Part shown: positions 17,384-26,013 of the stretch, piece after piece
Numbering within the stretch: position 1 is the stretch's first letter
How the letters are laid out: every line of letters begins with the position of its first letter
Source of the DNA: Bacillus pinisoli
Lineage (GTDB): Bacteria > Bacillota > Bacilli > Bacillales > SA4
Assembly (NCBI RefSeq): GCF_023036475.1
Contig: NZ_JAJQKI010000007.1
Location: 146,114 to 210,113 of the forward strand
Direction: 5' to 3'
Length of the DNA stretch: 64,000 bases
Notes under the pieces: generated by a model
What the model was told of the DNA's origin: nothing
The model's input: the letters and a program-made list of their open reading frames with translations, nothing else
Databases searched by the model: none
Program-made: the position numbers and the translations under genes

Positions 17384-17556
17384 GGCTGTTTTATTAATTG
17401 TCCTTTTCGAAACTTGTGTTACTTTCCATCACTTTTATTTCTATAACTCAGCTTTTTTTATACTTCTAACAATTATCACTTCGGTATTACGTTATAAAAA
17501 AGGTAGTTCTTTATAGAGATTAGCTGGAAAAGCAACAGAGTTTTAAGAAAAGAGCC
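17384..17556 (-). mobile_element. Diverged MITE copy (left GGCTG end, right GAGCC end)
   Basis: 173 bp beginning GGCTGTTTT and ending AAGAAAAGAGCC, the two end types of the repeat family described at 50763. The right end includes AAAAGCAACAGAGTTTTAAG, close to the other copies. I see no matching 8-bp flanks, so it is old or rearranged. It ends 7 bases from the stop codon of the glutaredoxin gene and fills most of the 17252-17562 gap. Confidence 0.55.
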
Positions 17557-17562
17557 TAATTA

Positions 17563-17805
17563 TTATTTTGACTTAAGATCTTCCAAAAGTTCTAGTAGTT
17601 CATGATTAAGTCCTTTAATTGCTCTTCCTTCTACTACGGTTACTGGTACACCTAGGAAGCCATACTTCTGAACTTCTTTGCGATAGTCTTCGTTTTCACT
17701 AACGTTTCTCACTTCAAAAGGAATCCCATAATCTTCAAGTGTTTTTTTCACATAGATACACTCTATACAATCATTACTTGAGTAAACAATCACTTGATTC
17801 TTCAT
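17563..17805 (-). CDS. Glutaredoxin/NrdH-like thiol-disulfide protein
   Basis: 80 residues, thioredoxin fold. The redox site CIEC sits at about residues 14-17 after a first beta strand (VIVYSS), a cis-Pro loop is in GVPVTVVEG, and a C-terminal helix follows. Cytoplasmic, no signal. The start ATG at 17805 has AGGAGAT five bases upstream; an in-frame upstream codon at 17841 has none. Likely an electron donor or mixed-disulfide reductase; the partner is not evident from neighbours. Confidence 0.82.
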   Translation of the reverse strand: MKNQVIVYSSNDCIECIYVKKTLEDYGIPFEVRNVSENEDYRKEVQKYGFLGVPVTVVEGRAIKGLNHELLELLEDLKSK

Positions 17806-17891
17806 TTTACATCTCCTAATAATTATTCCAGCCTTTAGCATACTCTAATATTTTACAGTCCTTTTTTCGCTTCTGATACTCATGTATGTAA

Positions 17892-17914
17892 AGACCACCT
17901 GATAACGGTGGTCT
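17892..17914 (-). terminator. Hairpin after nagZ
   Basis: AGACCACC (17892-17899) and GGTGGTCT (17907-17914) pair perfectly with a seven-base loop. The following U-run is poor on the minus strand. Confidence 0.55.
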
Positions 17915-17942
17915 AATTGTAATATTTAAGTTCTCCTCATTT

Positions 17943-19556
17943 TTAAGAATTACCTGTAATCGTAATTGGCAACTTTCCTGTTACAGTTTCTCTCCCATAT
18001 ATTGCTTTTACTGCCATTTGTAGCGCATCTACAGTGAACTCGTAAGTAGTAACAAACGCTGCCACATTGGGTATAATAGCAAAATCATAAGGATTCCTCA
18101 TACCGACTACAATCATTGGTTTTCCTATTTCTACAAGGCGATTTAATAATGCTTGTTGTCCTTCTGACTGACGGGCGGATAATGTACCAACAATTAATGT
18201 ATCACAAAATTTAGCTTGGTGAATAATTTTGCTTATTTCTTCCTTTGTTGGGTCTTGTGAAGTTGGATAGATTTTGGCACTTGGATGGACAGTTTGAACA
18301 ATACTTCCTAATTCATTGCTAGAGTACCCTTTTTCCTCTACTAAAGTTAAATAAGAGGTCGTTGGATGTATAACCATAACTTTGTGGTTTTCACTAGCAT
18401 TAATTGGAATAATCTTTCCTTCGTTTTTAACAATTGTAACCCCTTTTCTAAATGCTTGCTCGGCAAGTTGTTGATGTTTCTCACATCCAACTATTTCCGG
18501 AACAACAAGTGTTTCTATATTTAATTGTATGTTACTCCAAGATAAATACTTTTCTTTTAAATTTTTCACACGATTATAAGCTTCTTCTAATCGTTCTTCT
18601 GGTATCTCCCCCGATTTTACCGCGGCGACAACAGCATCAATCGTTTCAACTTGTAAGGTGGGGTCATGTGAGATCATTATCATATCAGTTCCCGCTTTTA
18701 TAGCTTCTATAGCTCCAGTGGGAGCCCCAACCGTATCAATAATGGCTTTCATCTCCATACAATCGGTTATTACGACACCATTGAATTCAAGCTGTTGTCT
18801 TAATAATCCTGTAATGACCCTCTTTGACATGGTGGCGGGAAGTTTTTCATCTCTCTCAAGCGCAGGAAAATAAACATGTGCGGTCATAATTGTATCTGCA
18901 CCTTGCTTTATACAATCCTTAAAAGGTATTAATTCAAGCTTCTCAAGTGATTGTAGAGAATGAGGTATAACAGGGAGTTCTAAATGAGAATCGACATGTG
19001 TATCGCCATGCCCTGGAAAATGCTTGAGTGTCGTAATAACACCACCTGCTTGCATTCCCTTCATTGATGCCATTGAGAATCTACTAACATGTTCAGCAGT
19101 TTCACCAAACGACCTAACACCAATTACGGGATTGTCAGGATTATTATTAATATCAACAACCGGCGCTAGGTTCCAGTTAATTCCAAGAGCCTTCAATTCT
19201 CTTGCAGTTGCTTTTCCAATCTCGTATGTAAGTTTCTCATCATTTGTGGCACCTAACAACATGGAGCCAGGAAACATGGTTGTCCCTTTTCCTAACCTTC
19301 TGACAATGCCATTTTCTTGGTCAATGCTAATCAAGAGAGGAAGTTGATGTTCACTTTCCTTAGCATGAATTTGTAATGAGGTTGTTAACTCCAACACTTG
19401 TTCTGGTGTACCTATATTCCTTCCGAATAAAATAAGACCACCTATATGATCATCTCTAATAAGCCTTTTAATTTCTAGACAATTTGTAGAATGATAACCT
19501 TGAAATCCGATCACCATTAACTGAGCAACTTTTTGTCTTAACGTCAAGTCTGTCAT
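17943..19556 (-). CDS. nagZ: Beta-N-acetylhexosaminidase, GH3
   Basis: Removes terminal N-acetylglucosamine from muropeptides or related sugars. 537 residues with an N-terminal GH3 TIM barrel (1-340) and a C-terminal alpha/beta domain (about 370-537). The general acid/base dyad motif KHFPGHGDTHVDSH is present, and the catalytic nucleophile is the Asp in VVITDCMEM. IDQEGG-type sequence appears as ISIDQENGIVRRL. There is no signal peptide, so it should be cytoplasmic, unlike the secreted B. subtilis NagZ, and would process imported muropeptides. No amiE or murQ homologues are adjacent. Confidence 0.88.
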   Translation of the reverse strand: MTDLTLRQKVAQLMVIGFQGYHSTNCLEIKRLIRDDHIGGLILFGRNIGTPEQVLELTTSLQIHAKESEHQLPLLISIDQENGIVRRLGKGTTMFPGSMLLGATNDEKLTYEIGKATARELKALGINWNLAPVVDINNNPDNPVIGVRSFGETAEHVSRFSMASMKGMQAGGVITTLKHFPGHGDTHVDSHLELPVIPHSLQSLEKLELIPFKDCIKQGADTIMTAHVYFPALERDEKLPATMSKRVITGLLRQQLEFNGVVITDCMEMKAIIDTVGAPTGAIEAIKAGTDMIMISHDPTLQVETIDAVVAAVKSGEIPEERLEEAYNRVKNLKEKYLSWSNIQLNIETLVVPEIVGCEKHQQLAEQAFRKGVTIVKNEGKIIPINASENHKVMVIHPTTSYLTLVEEKGYSSNELGSIVQTVHPSAKIYPTSQDPTKEEISKIIHQAKFCDTLIVGTLSARQSEGQQALLNRLVEIGKPMIVVGMRNPYDFAIIPNVAAFVTTYEFTVDALQMAVKAIYGRETVTGKLPITITGNS

Positions 19557-19701
19557 AACATCCCCCCTTCACAAAATTATTACAAGTTCGATTGGAATTT
19601 CTCCTCATCTAATATTACTTAAGTTATATGTTACTATTATTGATTATTTGTATATTGGACTTTTTTAAATCAAATACATACTTTTTCACCTGTGTTCCAA
19701 T

Positions 19702-19734
19702 AAAAAAAGTTGAACCGGTTTTATTGGCTCAACT
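19702..19734 (-). terminator. Terminator after the sucrase gene
   Basis: AGTTGAGCC (19734-19726) and GGTTCAACT (19716-19708) pair with one wobble, then a T-run at 19707-19702. Confidence 0.85.
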
Positions 19735-19754
19735 ATTGTGTGCTATCTAAACTG

Positions 19755-21254
19755 TTATCTTATCGATTTAGAGATGTTCCATTTTTCAACCATGTCAAGA
19801 GTGACATCCCCTTCACTGATGAACTGAACACCTGTGGACTTTTCATCAGGATAAATTCTTCCTGTCATTACTTTTTCACCATCGTTAATAAATACTTCAA
19901 CCGACGACTGATCAAGAAAAATTTGGAGATGGAGCTTATTATTATTTAACGAAATTGGTACATGACGAACGCCTCTAGGTCCAGCACCTGATTTATCACG
20001 GTTAAACGTAAAAAGATTGGTAGACGAATCATAACTAAGGACGGTTTCTTCGCCAGATTCTGGATTAGTTCGAAGTTTTATACTAAACATTGATGAATCC
20101 ATCATATCAATAGATAATTTAAGTTCAATACAACTACCTTTGATCCCATCTAGTTCCTTTTGTCCAGCTACTTTAATGTTTTCGTATTTTATTTCTTCTT
20201 CTCTTAATAGTTCTAACTCTGGCACGGGACGGGATCGCAATTCTCCATTTTCCATCGTGACAATTCGTGGTAGGGTTAACGAACCAGCCCATTCATGTTG
20301 TTGTTCTGGCATGTCGCTTTCCCACATATTCATCCAAGCTATTACTATCCTTCTACCTTGATCATCAATGGTCGATTGCGGAGCATATACATCAAAACCG
20401 TAATCTAACATCTCGAATGGACCGTGTTGATAAATACCAGTTTCGTAATCAAAATGACCGATACAATACCCAGATTGATGAAGGTTATGGTATTTATGTT
20501 CCTCTGGCTTCATCCCTTGTGGGGACATAAGTAGAATATCATGTCCATCAAGATGAAAAATATCTGGACATTCCCACATAAAGCCAAAGTTCCCCTCACC
20601 AGTTGCTGCTATATTCATAAACTCCCACTCATATAAATCCTTCGAACGATATAATAATATTTGGCCCCTGTTTTCTTTCGTCTTTGAGCCTAGTACCATA
20701 TAGTAAGTTTCATCTTTTTTCCAAACTTTAGGATCTCTGAAATGAAATGGATGAATGTCTCCTTCTGGTGCGCTTGTTATCACTGGGTTCTTCTCATCTT
20801 TTTCGAAGTGCACACCATCTTCGCTTATTGCTACACATTGAACTTGCTTCAAATCATGGTCACGATCCTCGCCTGTCCAAACATTTCCTGTATAAAATAA
20901 ATATAACTTGTTATCAATTTCAACAGCACTGCCTGAAAAACAGCCATCTTTATCATATTCTTCACTAGGTGCCAAAGCGATAGGAAGGTGTTCCCATGTA
21001 GCTAAATTCTTACTTTTGGCATGCCCCCAGTACATTGGGCCCCAATGTGGAGAAAATGGATGGTGTTGAAAAAACACATGATACTCTCCAGCGAAATAAC
21101 TAAATCCATTTGGGTCATTCATCCATCCAACTTGAGGGGCAATGTGGTATTTCGGATACCAATGACTGTTACTTACAGTCTCTTTCAGTTCATCTATTTT
21201 ATCTTGTGCTTGTTTTAAAACTTCTTGATGTTTCACCAAAAAACTTCCCTTCAT
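19755..21254 (-). CDS. sacA: Sucrose-6-phosphate hydrolase, GH32
   Basis: Cytoplasmic beta-fructosidase of 499 residues. The three GH32 catalytic motifs are seen: WMNDPNG (nucleophile Asp), FRDPKVW (RDP, transition-state stabiliser) and WECPDIF (acid/base Glu). The C-terminal beta-sandwich ends with SSVEVFINDGE and RIYP. The start is uncertain: the ATG at 21254 lacks a ribosome site, whereas AAGGGAAG precedes TTG (21239) and GTG (21236), so translation may begin there, giving about 493 residues. No sucrose PTS gene or SacR regulator is adjacent, so its transporter must be elsewhere. Confidence 0.9.
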   Translation of the reverse strand: MKGSFLVKHQEVLKQAQDKIDELKETVSNSHWYPKYHIAPQVGWMNDPNGFSYFAGEYHVFFQHHPFSPHWGPMYWGHAKSKNLATWEHLPIALAPSEEYDKDGCFSGSAVEIDNKLYLFYTGNVWTGEDRDHDLKQVQCVAISEDGVHFEKDEKNPVITSAPEGDIHPFHFRDPKVWKKDETYYMVLGSKTKENRGQILLYRSKDLYEWEFMNIAATGEGNFGFMWECPDIFHLDGHDILLMSPQGMKPEEHKYHNLHQSGYCIGHFDYETGIYQHGPFEMLDYGFDVYAPQSTIDDQGRRIVIAWMNMWESDMPEQQHEWAGSLTLPRIVTMENGELRSRPVPELELLREEEIKYENIKVAGQKELDGIKGSCIELKLSIDMMDSSMFSIKLRTNPESGEETVLSYDSSTNLFTFNRDKSGAGPRGVRHVPISLNNNKLHLQIFLDQSSVEVFINDGEKVMTGRIYPDEKSTGVQFISEGDVTLDMVEKWNISKSIR

Positions 21255-21432
21255 ATTTAATTGCTGTTCGTATAGAGTACGGCTTATCGTAAAGGTGGAA
21301 TTTTTACTATCTCATAGAGTGTCGAGAACATGGAGCATTCTTAAAGAAACTCAACAAAGCTCTTGTATTTGATTAGTTTACATCAATTCTTCCTTTTAAT
21401 GTAAAGGTTTGCATATGAATACCTGATAAACT

Positions 21433-21461
21433 AATAAGCGAATCAATTTGATTCGCTTATT
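21433..21461 (-). terminator. Palindrome after the M2-like peptidase gene
   Basis: Perfect stem AATAAGCGAATCA / TGATTCGCTTATT around a three-base loop, 18 bases past the stop. There is no strong U-run on either side. Confidence 0.55.
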
Positions 21462-21478
21462 AAGTCTAGACTTTAAGT

Positions 21479-23062
21479 TTAACGTGTGACATTTACAAAC
21501 TGGTCTACAAAATGCAGCGGATTTAATTTTTCTCCTGTTGCTTTTTCAATCTTCGTATTCCAATGGTCCCTTGCACCTGGTTTGAAGAATTCAGTAAGTA
21601 AAAATTCACCAACTTCTGGAGTAAAGAAATCGGTAGAAACATTCTTTTCTATATATCTTTGTAGTTGTGAAGTCGTTAATTCCCCTAATAGATAATTCTG
21701 ATAGTATACAGGAACAAGTGTAAAGTGAATTTTTGCTGCCCAATGTGGGTAATTTTGTTCTTCAGGTGGATTCACAAATTGTACATCCTTCACTATTTTC
21801 CACCATAGCGTATTAAGATCTTGGTCTGGGTTACGGTACAATTCACGCTCAAAGAAGGCAAACGTCATAATCCACCGAGCAGAAATAAGCATTTGTCTTC
21901 GAAGTGAAAGTTCAATTACTGGTTTTAATTCATTCACCTTTTCTTGTTCAACACCTAAGAATCGATTCATCCATGTTGGGTCTTTTGCCATTCGTCCATA
22001 AAGCATGGCAATCGCTTCAGTTGTTAGTGTATGAGCTGGTCGTCGTAAACTAAACGGTAAGCTTTGATCAATATACTTAAAATACACAGCGTGGCCGAAT
22101 TCATGCAGCATCGTGGCCGACCAGTAATCTGATTCAGTATTATTACATAGAACACGGACATCTCCTTCGCGGTTAATGTCTGTACAAAAAGCATGTTGAT
22201 TTTTCTTTGCTCGTGGATAAAGATCACTTTTAGCCAGCATATCTGAAATATCCATTCCCATGCTAGAGAATGTTGCAGCTGTTAATTCTTCAAGGTTTTT
22301 ACCTCGGTAAAATGGATCTAATTCTAATTCTTTTGAAGGTGGTGCTTCTTGGAAAAATGGATCCGCATAATGCCATGGTCGTAATTCTTCTAACGTAATA
22401 CCAAAGCGTTCTGCCAATTCAGTATCCATTTCTCTTTTAAGTTGATAAAATGGTTCATCAGAAAGTTCTTTTAATTCTCTAAATGTATGAAACACAAACT
22501 CACGATCTAATTCTTGTAATTCAAAACTCATTTGGTGGTAATCCTCATAACCTAATTGTCGTGCTGTTTCGTTTCGTTTGCGAATGAGTGTTAGTAGTTT
22601 TTCTTCAACTTTCTTTCCAATTTGCTTACTTGCGTGCCATGCTCTTTCCCTTAAGTTAAGATCATTACTTTTTATTAGGATTTCACGTATGTCATTTTCG
22701 GAAACTTCCTTCTCGTCTAATGTTGCACGGAACGTATTAAATACACTTACAAGCTCTGTTGATAGATTCACCATTTCCTTTAGTTCTTCTTCTGGCAATT
22801 GGTTTCGGACCATATTGGCATATAATGATTCTAATTCACGCATGTTTAATGAATGATCAATTTCTGTGTGAAGTAATTGCTGTACCTTCTCAAACAGCTC
22901 TTTATTGGAGAAGTAAACATTCATGTCTGTTTGGGCTTGAGCAGTTTTCTTATTCCATTCATCTTCCCCTGTTGTAGCAGCCATCCAAGATGTTTCGGCT
23001 CTATTAATATGTAATGATTTCATTTTTTCATTTTGTTCCTGCAGAAATTGCTCTATGCTCAT
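21479..23062 (-). CDS. M2/M3-type gluzincin metallopeptidase
   Basis: 527 residues, almost all helical, with the zinc site TMLHEFGHAVYF followed about 27 residues later by TTEAIAML, where the Glu is the third ligand. The NREGDVRVLCNN..SDYWSATMLHEFGH context and the DPFFQEAP segment recall bacterial M2 (angiotensin-converting-enzyme-like) peptidases more than classical M3 oligoendopeptidases. No signal peptide, so it is probably a cytoplasmic dipeptidyl or oligopeptidase. ATG at 23062 follows GGAGGAG. Single-gene unit. Confidence 0.8.
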   Translation of the reverse strand: MSIEQFLQEQNEKMKSLHINRAETSWMAATTGEDEWNKKTAQAQTDMNVYFSNKELFEKVQQLLHTEIDHSLNMRELESLYANMVRNQLPEEELKEMVNLSTELVSVFNTFRATLDEKEVSENDIREILIKSNDLNLRERAWHASKQIGKKVEEKLLTLIRKRNETARQLGYEDYHQMSFELQELDREFVFHTFRELKELSDEPFYQLKREMDTELAERFGITLEELRPWHYADPFFQEAPPSKELELDPFYRGKNLEELTAATFSSMGMDISDMLAKSDLYPRAKKNQHAFCTDINREGDVRVLCNNTESDYWSATMLHEFGHAVYFKYIDQSLPFSLRRPAHTLTTEAIAMLYGRMAKDPTWMNRFLGVEQEKVNELKPVIELSLRRQMLISARWIMTFAFFERELYRNPDQDLNTLWWKIVKDVQFVNPPEEQNYPHWAAKIHFTLVPVYYQNYLLGELTTSQLQRYIEKNVSTDFFTPEVGEFLLTEFFKPGARDHWNTKIEKATGEKLNPLHFVDQFVNVTR

Positions 23063-23161
23063 GATCTCTCCTCCATTTGAAATACATATATAAATTATGA
23101 CTCTATTATTTTATCAAATTTATTTCGGTTATCAAAGTAAATACTGATTGATAGATTACAA

Positions 23162-23189
23162 CAAAAAGGTGCGAGTATTACTCTACACC
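23162..23189 (-). terminator. Terminator after the five-LysM SleB gene
   Basis: GGTGTAGAGTA (23189-23179) and TACTCGCACC (23177-23168) pair with one bulge and one wobble, followed by TTTTT. Confidence 0.8.
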
Positions 23190-23191
23190 CA

Positions 23192-24760
23192 CTAATAAGC
23201 AAACGTATGATCTCCTATAACCGTTGATACAGTACGACTTTTAAGCCATTGACTGTTTGTTTTTTTGGGATTATAAAAGTATAATGAACCTTTCGTTGGA
23301 TCTTCGCCGGATAAAGCCCTTAACGCCGCATCTATATTTTGCTGTGTCGGTGTAGCATGGTTCAATGCACCAGTTTGAGCAGGAGTGAATTGGTAATATC
23401 CATTGTTATACTGAAACAACACTTCTTTTACAGTATTAGGAAACAAAGAACTCTTTACCCTATTTAAAATGACAGCACCAACAGCTATCTGTCCCTCAAC
23501 CGTTTCACCTCTTGCTTCACTATAGATCATTTTTGCTAGCCATTGAAGATCTTCTTGATTGATTTCTGAACCAACCGATTCTATAGAATTAGCAGTTTTA
23601 ATATTATCGCCTGTAGGTATCACTAGTGTTTGGCCGACTCGCAAGAAATCATTAGTTAATTGATTTACCTGTTTAATTTCTTCTACTGTTACACCATTCC
23701 TTTTGGCTATTCCCGATAATGTATCTCCAAATACAACTCGATAGCTGTTTGTTTCTGTTGGAGAAACATCGTTTGTCATACTTGTCCCATCTGGTATGAC
23801 TAATGTTTGACCTATTCGTAAGAAGTCACTACTTAATTGATTTGCCTGTTTGATTGCTTCTACTGTTAAGCCCTTCCTTTTGGCTATTCCCGATAATGTA
23901 TCTCCAGATACGACACGATAGCTGTTTGTTTCTGTTAGAGAAACATCGTTGTTCAGGCTTGTCCCATCTGGAATGACTAGTGTTTGACCAATTCGAATGA
24001 AGTCACTACTTAATTGATTTGCCTGTTTGAGTCTTTCTACTGTTAATCCATTCTTTTTTGCAATTCCCGATAAAGTGTCTCCTGATGCGACTTGATAGGT
24101 GTTTGCTCCTGTTTGAGTCACATCGCTTTTCATGCTTGTCCCGATTGGAATGACCAATGTTTGACCTATACGAAGAAAATCACTAGTTAATTGGTTAGCC
24201 TGTTTGACCGCTTCTACTGTTATTCCATTCTTTTTTGCTATTCCTGATAAAGTGTCTCCTCTTACAACTTGATACGTGTTTGTAACTGTTGTTGAGACAT
24301 TGTCTGTCATGTTTAAGCCAGATGGAATAGTTAAAACTTGACCAATCTTAATAATGTCGGAAGTCAATTGATTAATTCGTTTTAAAGCTTCCACTGAGAC
24401 TCCATACTTCTTAGAAATTCCAGAGAGTGTGTCTCCTCTCTTAACTTTATGGCTTATCTTTGGATCTGTAGCTTGTGTTGTGGTTTCAACCGTTGATGCC
24501 TGAACACCTTTGGAAGCAAACGTACCTAATCCAATTGTTGAAAGTAAAATTGCTCCAACCATTACTTTAACCGTAGATACTTTTAAAGTGGGTAACCGTC
24601 GTTTCACATAACCAACTGCTTCATCTTCAATATTAATATTGTCGTCAACAGACGGATGCCCAAGCTCATTTGCTATTTCATACATTAATTCGTTCATATA
24701 TATAATGACTTCTATTCCATGCTCTGTTTCATTTATCTTGTAATGAGTAAATACTTCCAT
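23192..24760 (-). CDS. Five-LysM SleB-type cell wall hydrolase with cytoplasmic N-terminus
   Basis: 522 residues. Residues 1-64 are polar and would lie in the cytoplasm; a TM anchor follows at about 65-85. Then come five LysM domains, each starting near GDTLSGI and spaced about 59 residues. The C-terminal Hydrolase_2 domain (about 405-522) has MIYSEARGETVEGQIAVGAVILNR with the catalytic Glu and the terminal SLYFYNP..VIGDHTFAY. Start ATG at 24760 lies seven bases after AGGAGGT. SleB homologues normally have an N-terminal signal peptide and one peptidoglycan-binding domain, so the long cytoplasmic segment and the LysM expansion are unusual. Confidence 0.88.
   Translation of the reverse strand: MEVFTHYKINETEHGIEVIIYMNELMYEIANELGHPSVDDNINIEDEAVGYVKRRLPTLKVSTVKVMVGAILLSTIGLGTFASKGVQASTVETTTQATDPKISHKVKRGDTLSGISKKYGVSVEALKRINQLTSDIIKIGQVLTIPSGLNMTDNVSTTVTNTYQVVRGDTLSGIAKKNGITVEAVKQANQLTSDFLRIGQTLVIPIGTSMKSDVTQTGANTYQVASGDTLSGIAKKNGLTVERLKQANQLSSDFIRIGQTLVIPDGTSLNNDVSLTETNSYRVVSGDTLSGIAKRKGLTVEAIKQANQLSSDFLRIGQTLVIPDGTSMTNDVSPTETNSYRVVFGDTLSGIAKRNGVTVEEIKQVNQLTNDFLRVGQTLVIPTGDNIKTANSIESVGSEINQEDLQWLAKMIYSEARGETVEGQIAVGAVILNRVKSSLFPNTVKEVLFQYNNGYYQFTPAQTGALNHATPTQQNIDAALRALSGEDPTKGSLYFYNPKKTNSQWLKSRTVSTVIGDHTFAY
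23610..24470 (-). repeat. Five tandem LysM-encoding repeats of about 177 bp
   Basis: The DNA of the LysM domains repeats with a 177-bp period (59 codons). The middle three units share long near-identical stretches around the GDTLSGIAK and RIGQTLVIP codons, consistent with recent internal duplication or gene conversion. Confidence 0.85.
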
Positions 24761-24855
24761 TCATTCTACCTCCTAAACCTTACTTTTCCCTATTTTGAGA
24801 ATTTCATAGTAAATTTAGGATTATTTGCATAGAAAGCAACAAGGTCTTAAAAGTT

Positions 24856-24998
24856 GGCTCTTTTCGTATTTATTGTTGCTTCGTAAAAATCCCAAAAGCT
24901 AGATTTTTACTAGATAGTACAGCGGTCAGTGCTTTAAATAGAGAGGTTAATTTATTTGAAAAATTGTTTAAAAAATAACAAAGTTTTAGAAAAGAGCC
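24856..24998 (-). mobile_element. MITE copy A with 8-bp target duplication
   Basis: 143 bp bounded by GGCTCTTTTCG and GAAAAGAGCC and flanked by a perfect direct repeat TAAAAGTT (24848-24855 and 24999-25006). Inside the left end is the GTAAAAATC..GATTTTTAC stem-loop that marks the family. No open reading frame. It occupies the space between the five-LysM gene and the kinase-like gene. Confidence 0.85.
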
Positions 24999-25080
24999 TA
25001 AAAGTTAGACAAGACTTATCGACCAAATTATGGTATGATAATTGACGTAATTATCAAAAAATATTTAATAGGAGGAATAT

Positions 25081-25671
25081 ATGTACGAATTAAAAGAAAA
25101 AGAGATGTTATTTATCTACACAGGCCCAGATGGATCAGGACGGAAAACACTAGCGAAAATGGTTTCTACAGCGTTTGATATGGAAACTGTCCCCTCATTT
25201 ACTACACGTGCACCACGCCCCTTTGAAGTCAATGGTAAGGACTATCATTTTATTAAAGAAGAAACGTTCCTCCAAATGAAGCAGCAGGACGAATTCATCG
25301 AGAGCGTTAACATTAATGGAACTTATTATGGAATACGTGAAATAGATATAAAAAATATTTTTAGCAAACATAAAGTTGTATACTTCACTGTTAATATTGA
25401 AGGAGCTCAACTACTTAAGAATTTATATGGGGACCGTGTTGTTCGATTCTTTATTTCCGCTGATCGTGATACGGTTATTCAACGTCAAAAAGAACGTGGG
25501 GATGATGAAGAAGCCATTCAACAGCATATGGCGTACTATGATCAAACAATGGCTTACAAGAGTAAGTGTGAACATGCTTTTGAGAACTATGACTTGCCTC
25601 AAGTCTCTTTCCAGATTAGTGAGGTTGTTGAAACCTACTTGGAGAGAAATCTAACTGTAACAGATTATTAA
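25081..25671 (+). CDS. Guanylate-kinase-like protein with altered P-loop
   Basis: 196 residues. The P-loop is GPDGSGRKT where true guanylate kinases have GPSGxGKGT, so the phosphate-binding Lys position is shifted or replaced by Arg. GMP-binding features are partly kept: SFTTRAPRPFEVNGKDYHFI, an EFIES segment and YYGIRE. A late RQKERGDDEE resembles the lid. ATG at 25081 has GGAGGA seven bases upstream. It cannot be assumed to be the housekeeping Gmk, which in Bacillus sits next to rpoZ; whether it phosphorylates GMP is open. Confidence 0.75.
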   Translation: MYELKEKEMLFIYTGPDGSGRKTLAKMVSTAFDMETVPSFTTRAPRPFEVNGKDYHFIKEETFLQMKQQDEFIESVNINGTYYGIREIDIKNIFSKHKVVYFTVNIEGAQLLKNLYGDRVVRFFISADRDTVIQRQKERGDDEEAIQQHMAYYDQTMAYKSKCEHAFENYDLPQVSFQISEVVETYLERNLTVTDY

Positions 25672-25677
25672 TTAAAT

Positions 25678-25701
25678 GCTGTTTTCGTATAAAGATTGGT
25701 T
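25678..25701 (-). repeat. Solo MITE end fragment
   Basis: GCTGTTTTCGTATAAAGATTG matches the GGCTG-type terminus of the MITE family except for the first base and one insertion. No second end is adjacent. It lies just after the kinase-like gene. Confidence 0.5.
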
Positions 25702-25750
25702 CACTTCGGTTTTTTTTGTTTTAAAAGGAAACGAATATTAGAAAAATTAA

Positions 25751-25786
25751 AAAGAAGAGAGAGCGTTTTTGCTCTCTCTCTTTTAG
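25751..25786 (+). terminator. Terminator after the guanylate-kinase-like gene
   Basis: AAGAGAGAGC (25755-25764) pairs with GCTCTCTCTCTT (25771-25782), followed by TTTT. Confidence 0.85.
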
Positions 25787-25828
25787 TTCATTAAAGCGTT
25801 TTAAACATAATAATATGTAATTGTTTAA

Positions 25829-26013
25829 GGCTCTTTTCTGAAACTTTGTAGCTTTTAGTACAATTATTCTGAGTATATAACCAGTTTTAGAAGCAAATCG
25901 AGGTAGAATCAGAAAAGAGCAACTCTCTTTATGTATAGAAGGATCTAGATACTATGGTAAAAATCCGGCTTATGGTATTTTTACACAAAGCAACAATCTA
26001 TACGAAAACAGCC
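25829..26013 (+). mobile_element. MITE copy B, overlapping the 3' end of a gene
   Basis: 185 bp from GGCTCTTTTCTG to GAAAACAGCC. Flanks are TTGTTTAA (25821-25828) and TTGTTGAT (26014-26021), a 6/8 match that fits a decayed target duplication. The subterminal GTAAAAATCC..ATTTTTAC stem-loop is present near the right end. The right end encodes the last four residues and the TAG stop of the neighbouring flavoprotein. Confidence 0.8.

Noticed and set aside
23610..24470. Regular repeats that could suggest a CRISPR array
   Set aside because: They are 177-bp in-frame LysM-coding repeats without spacers.
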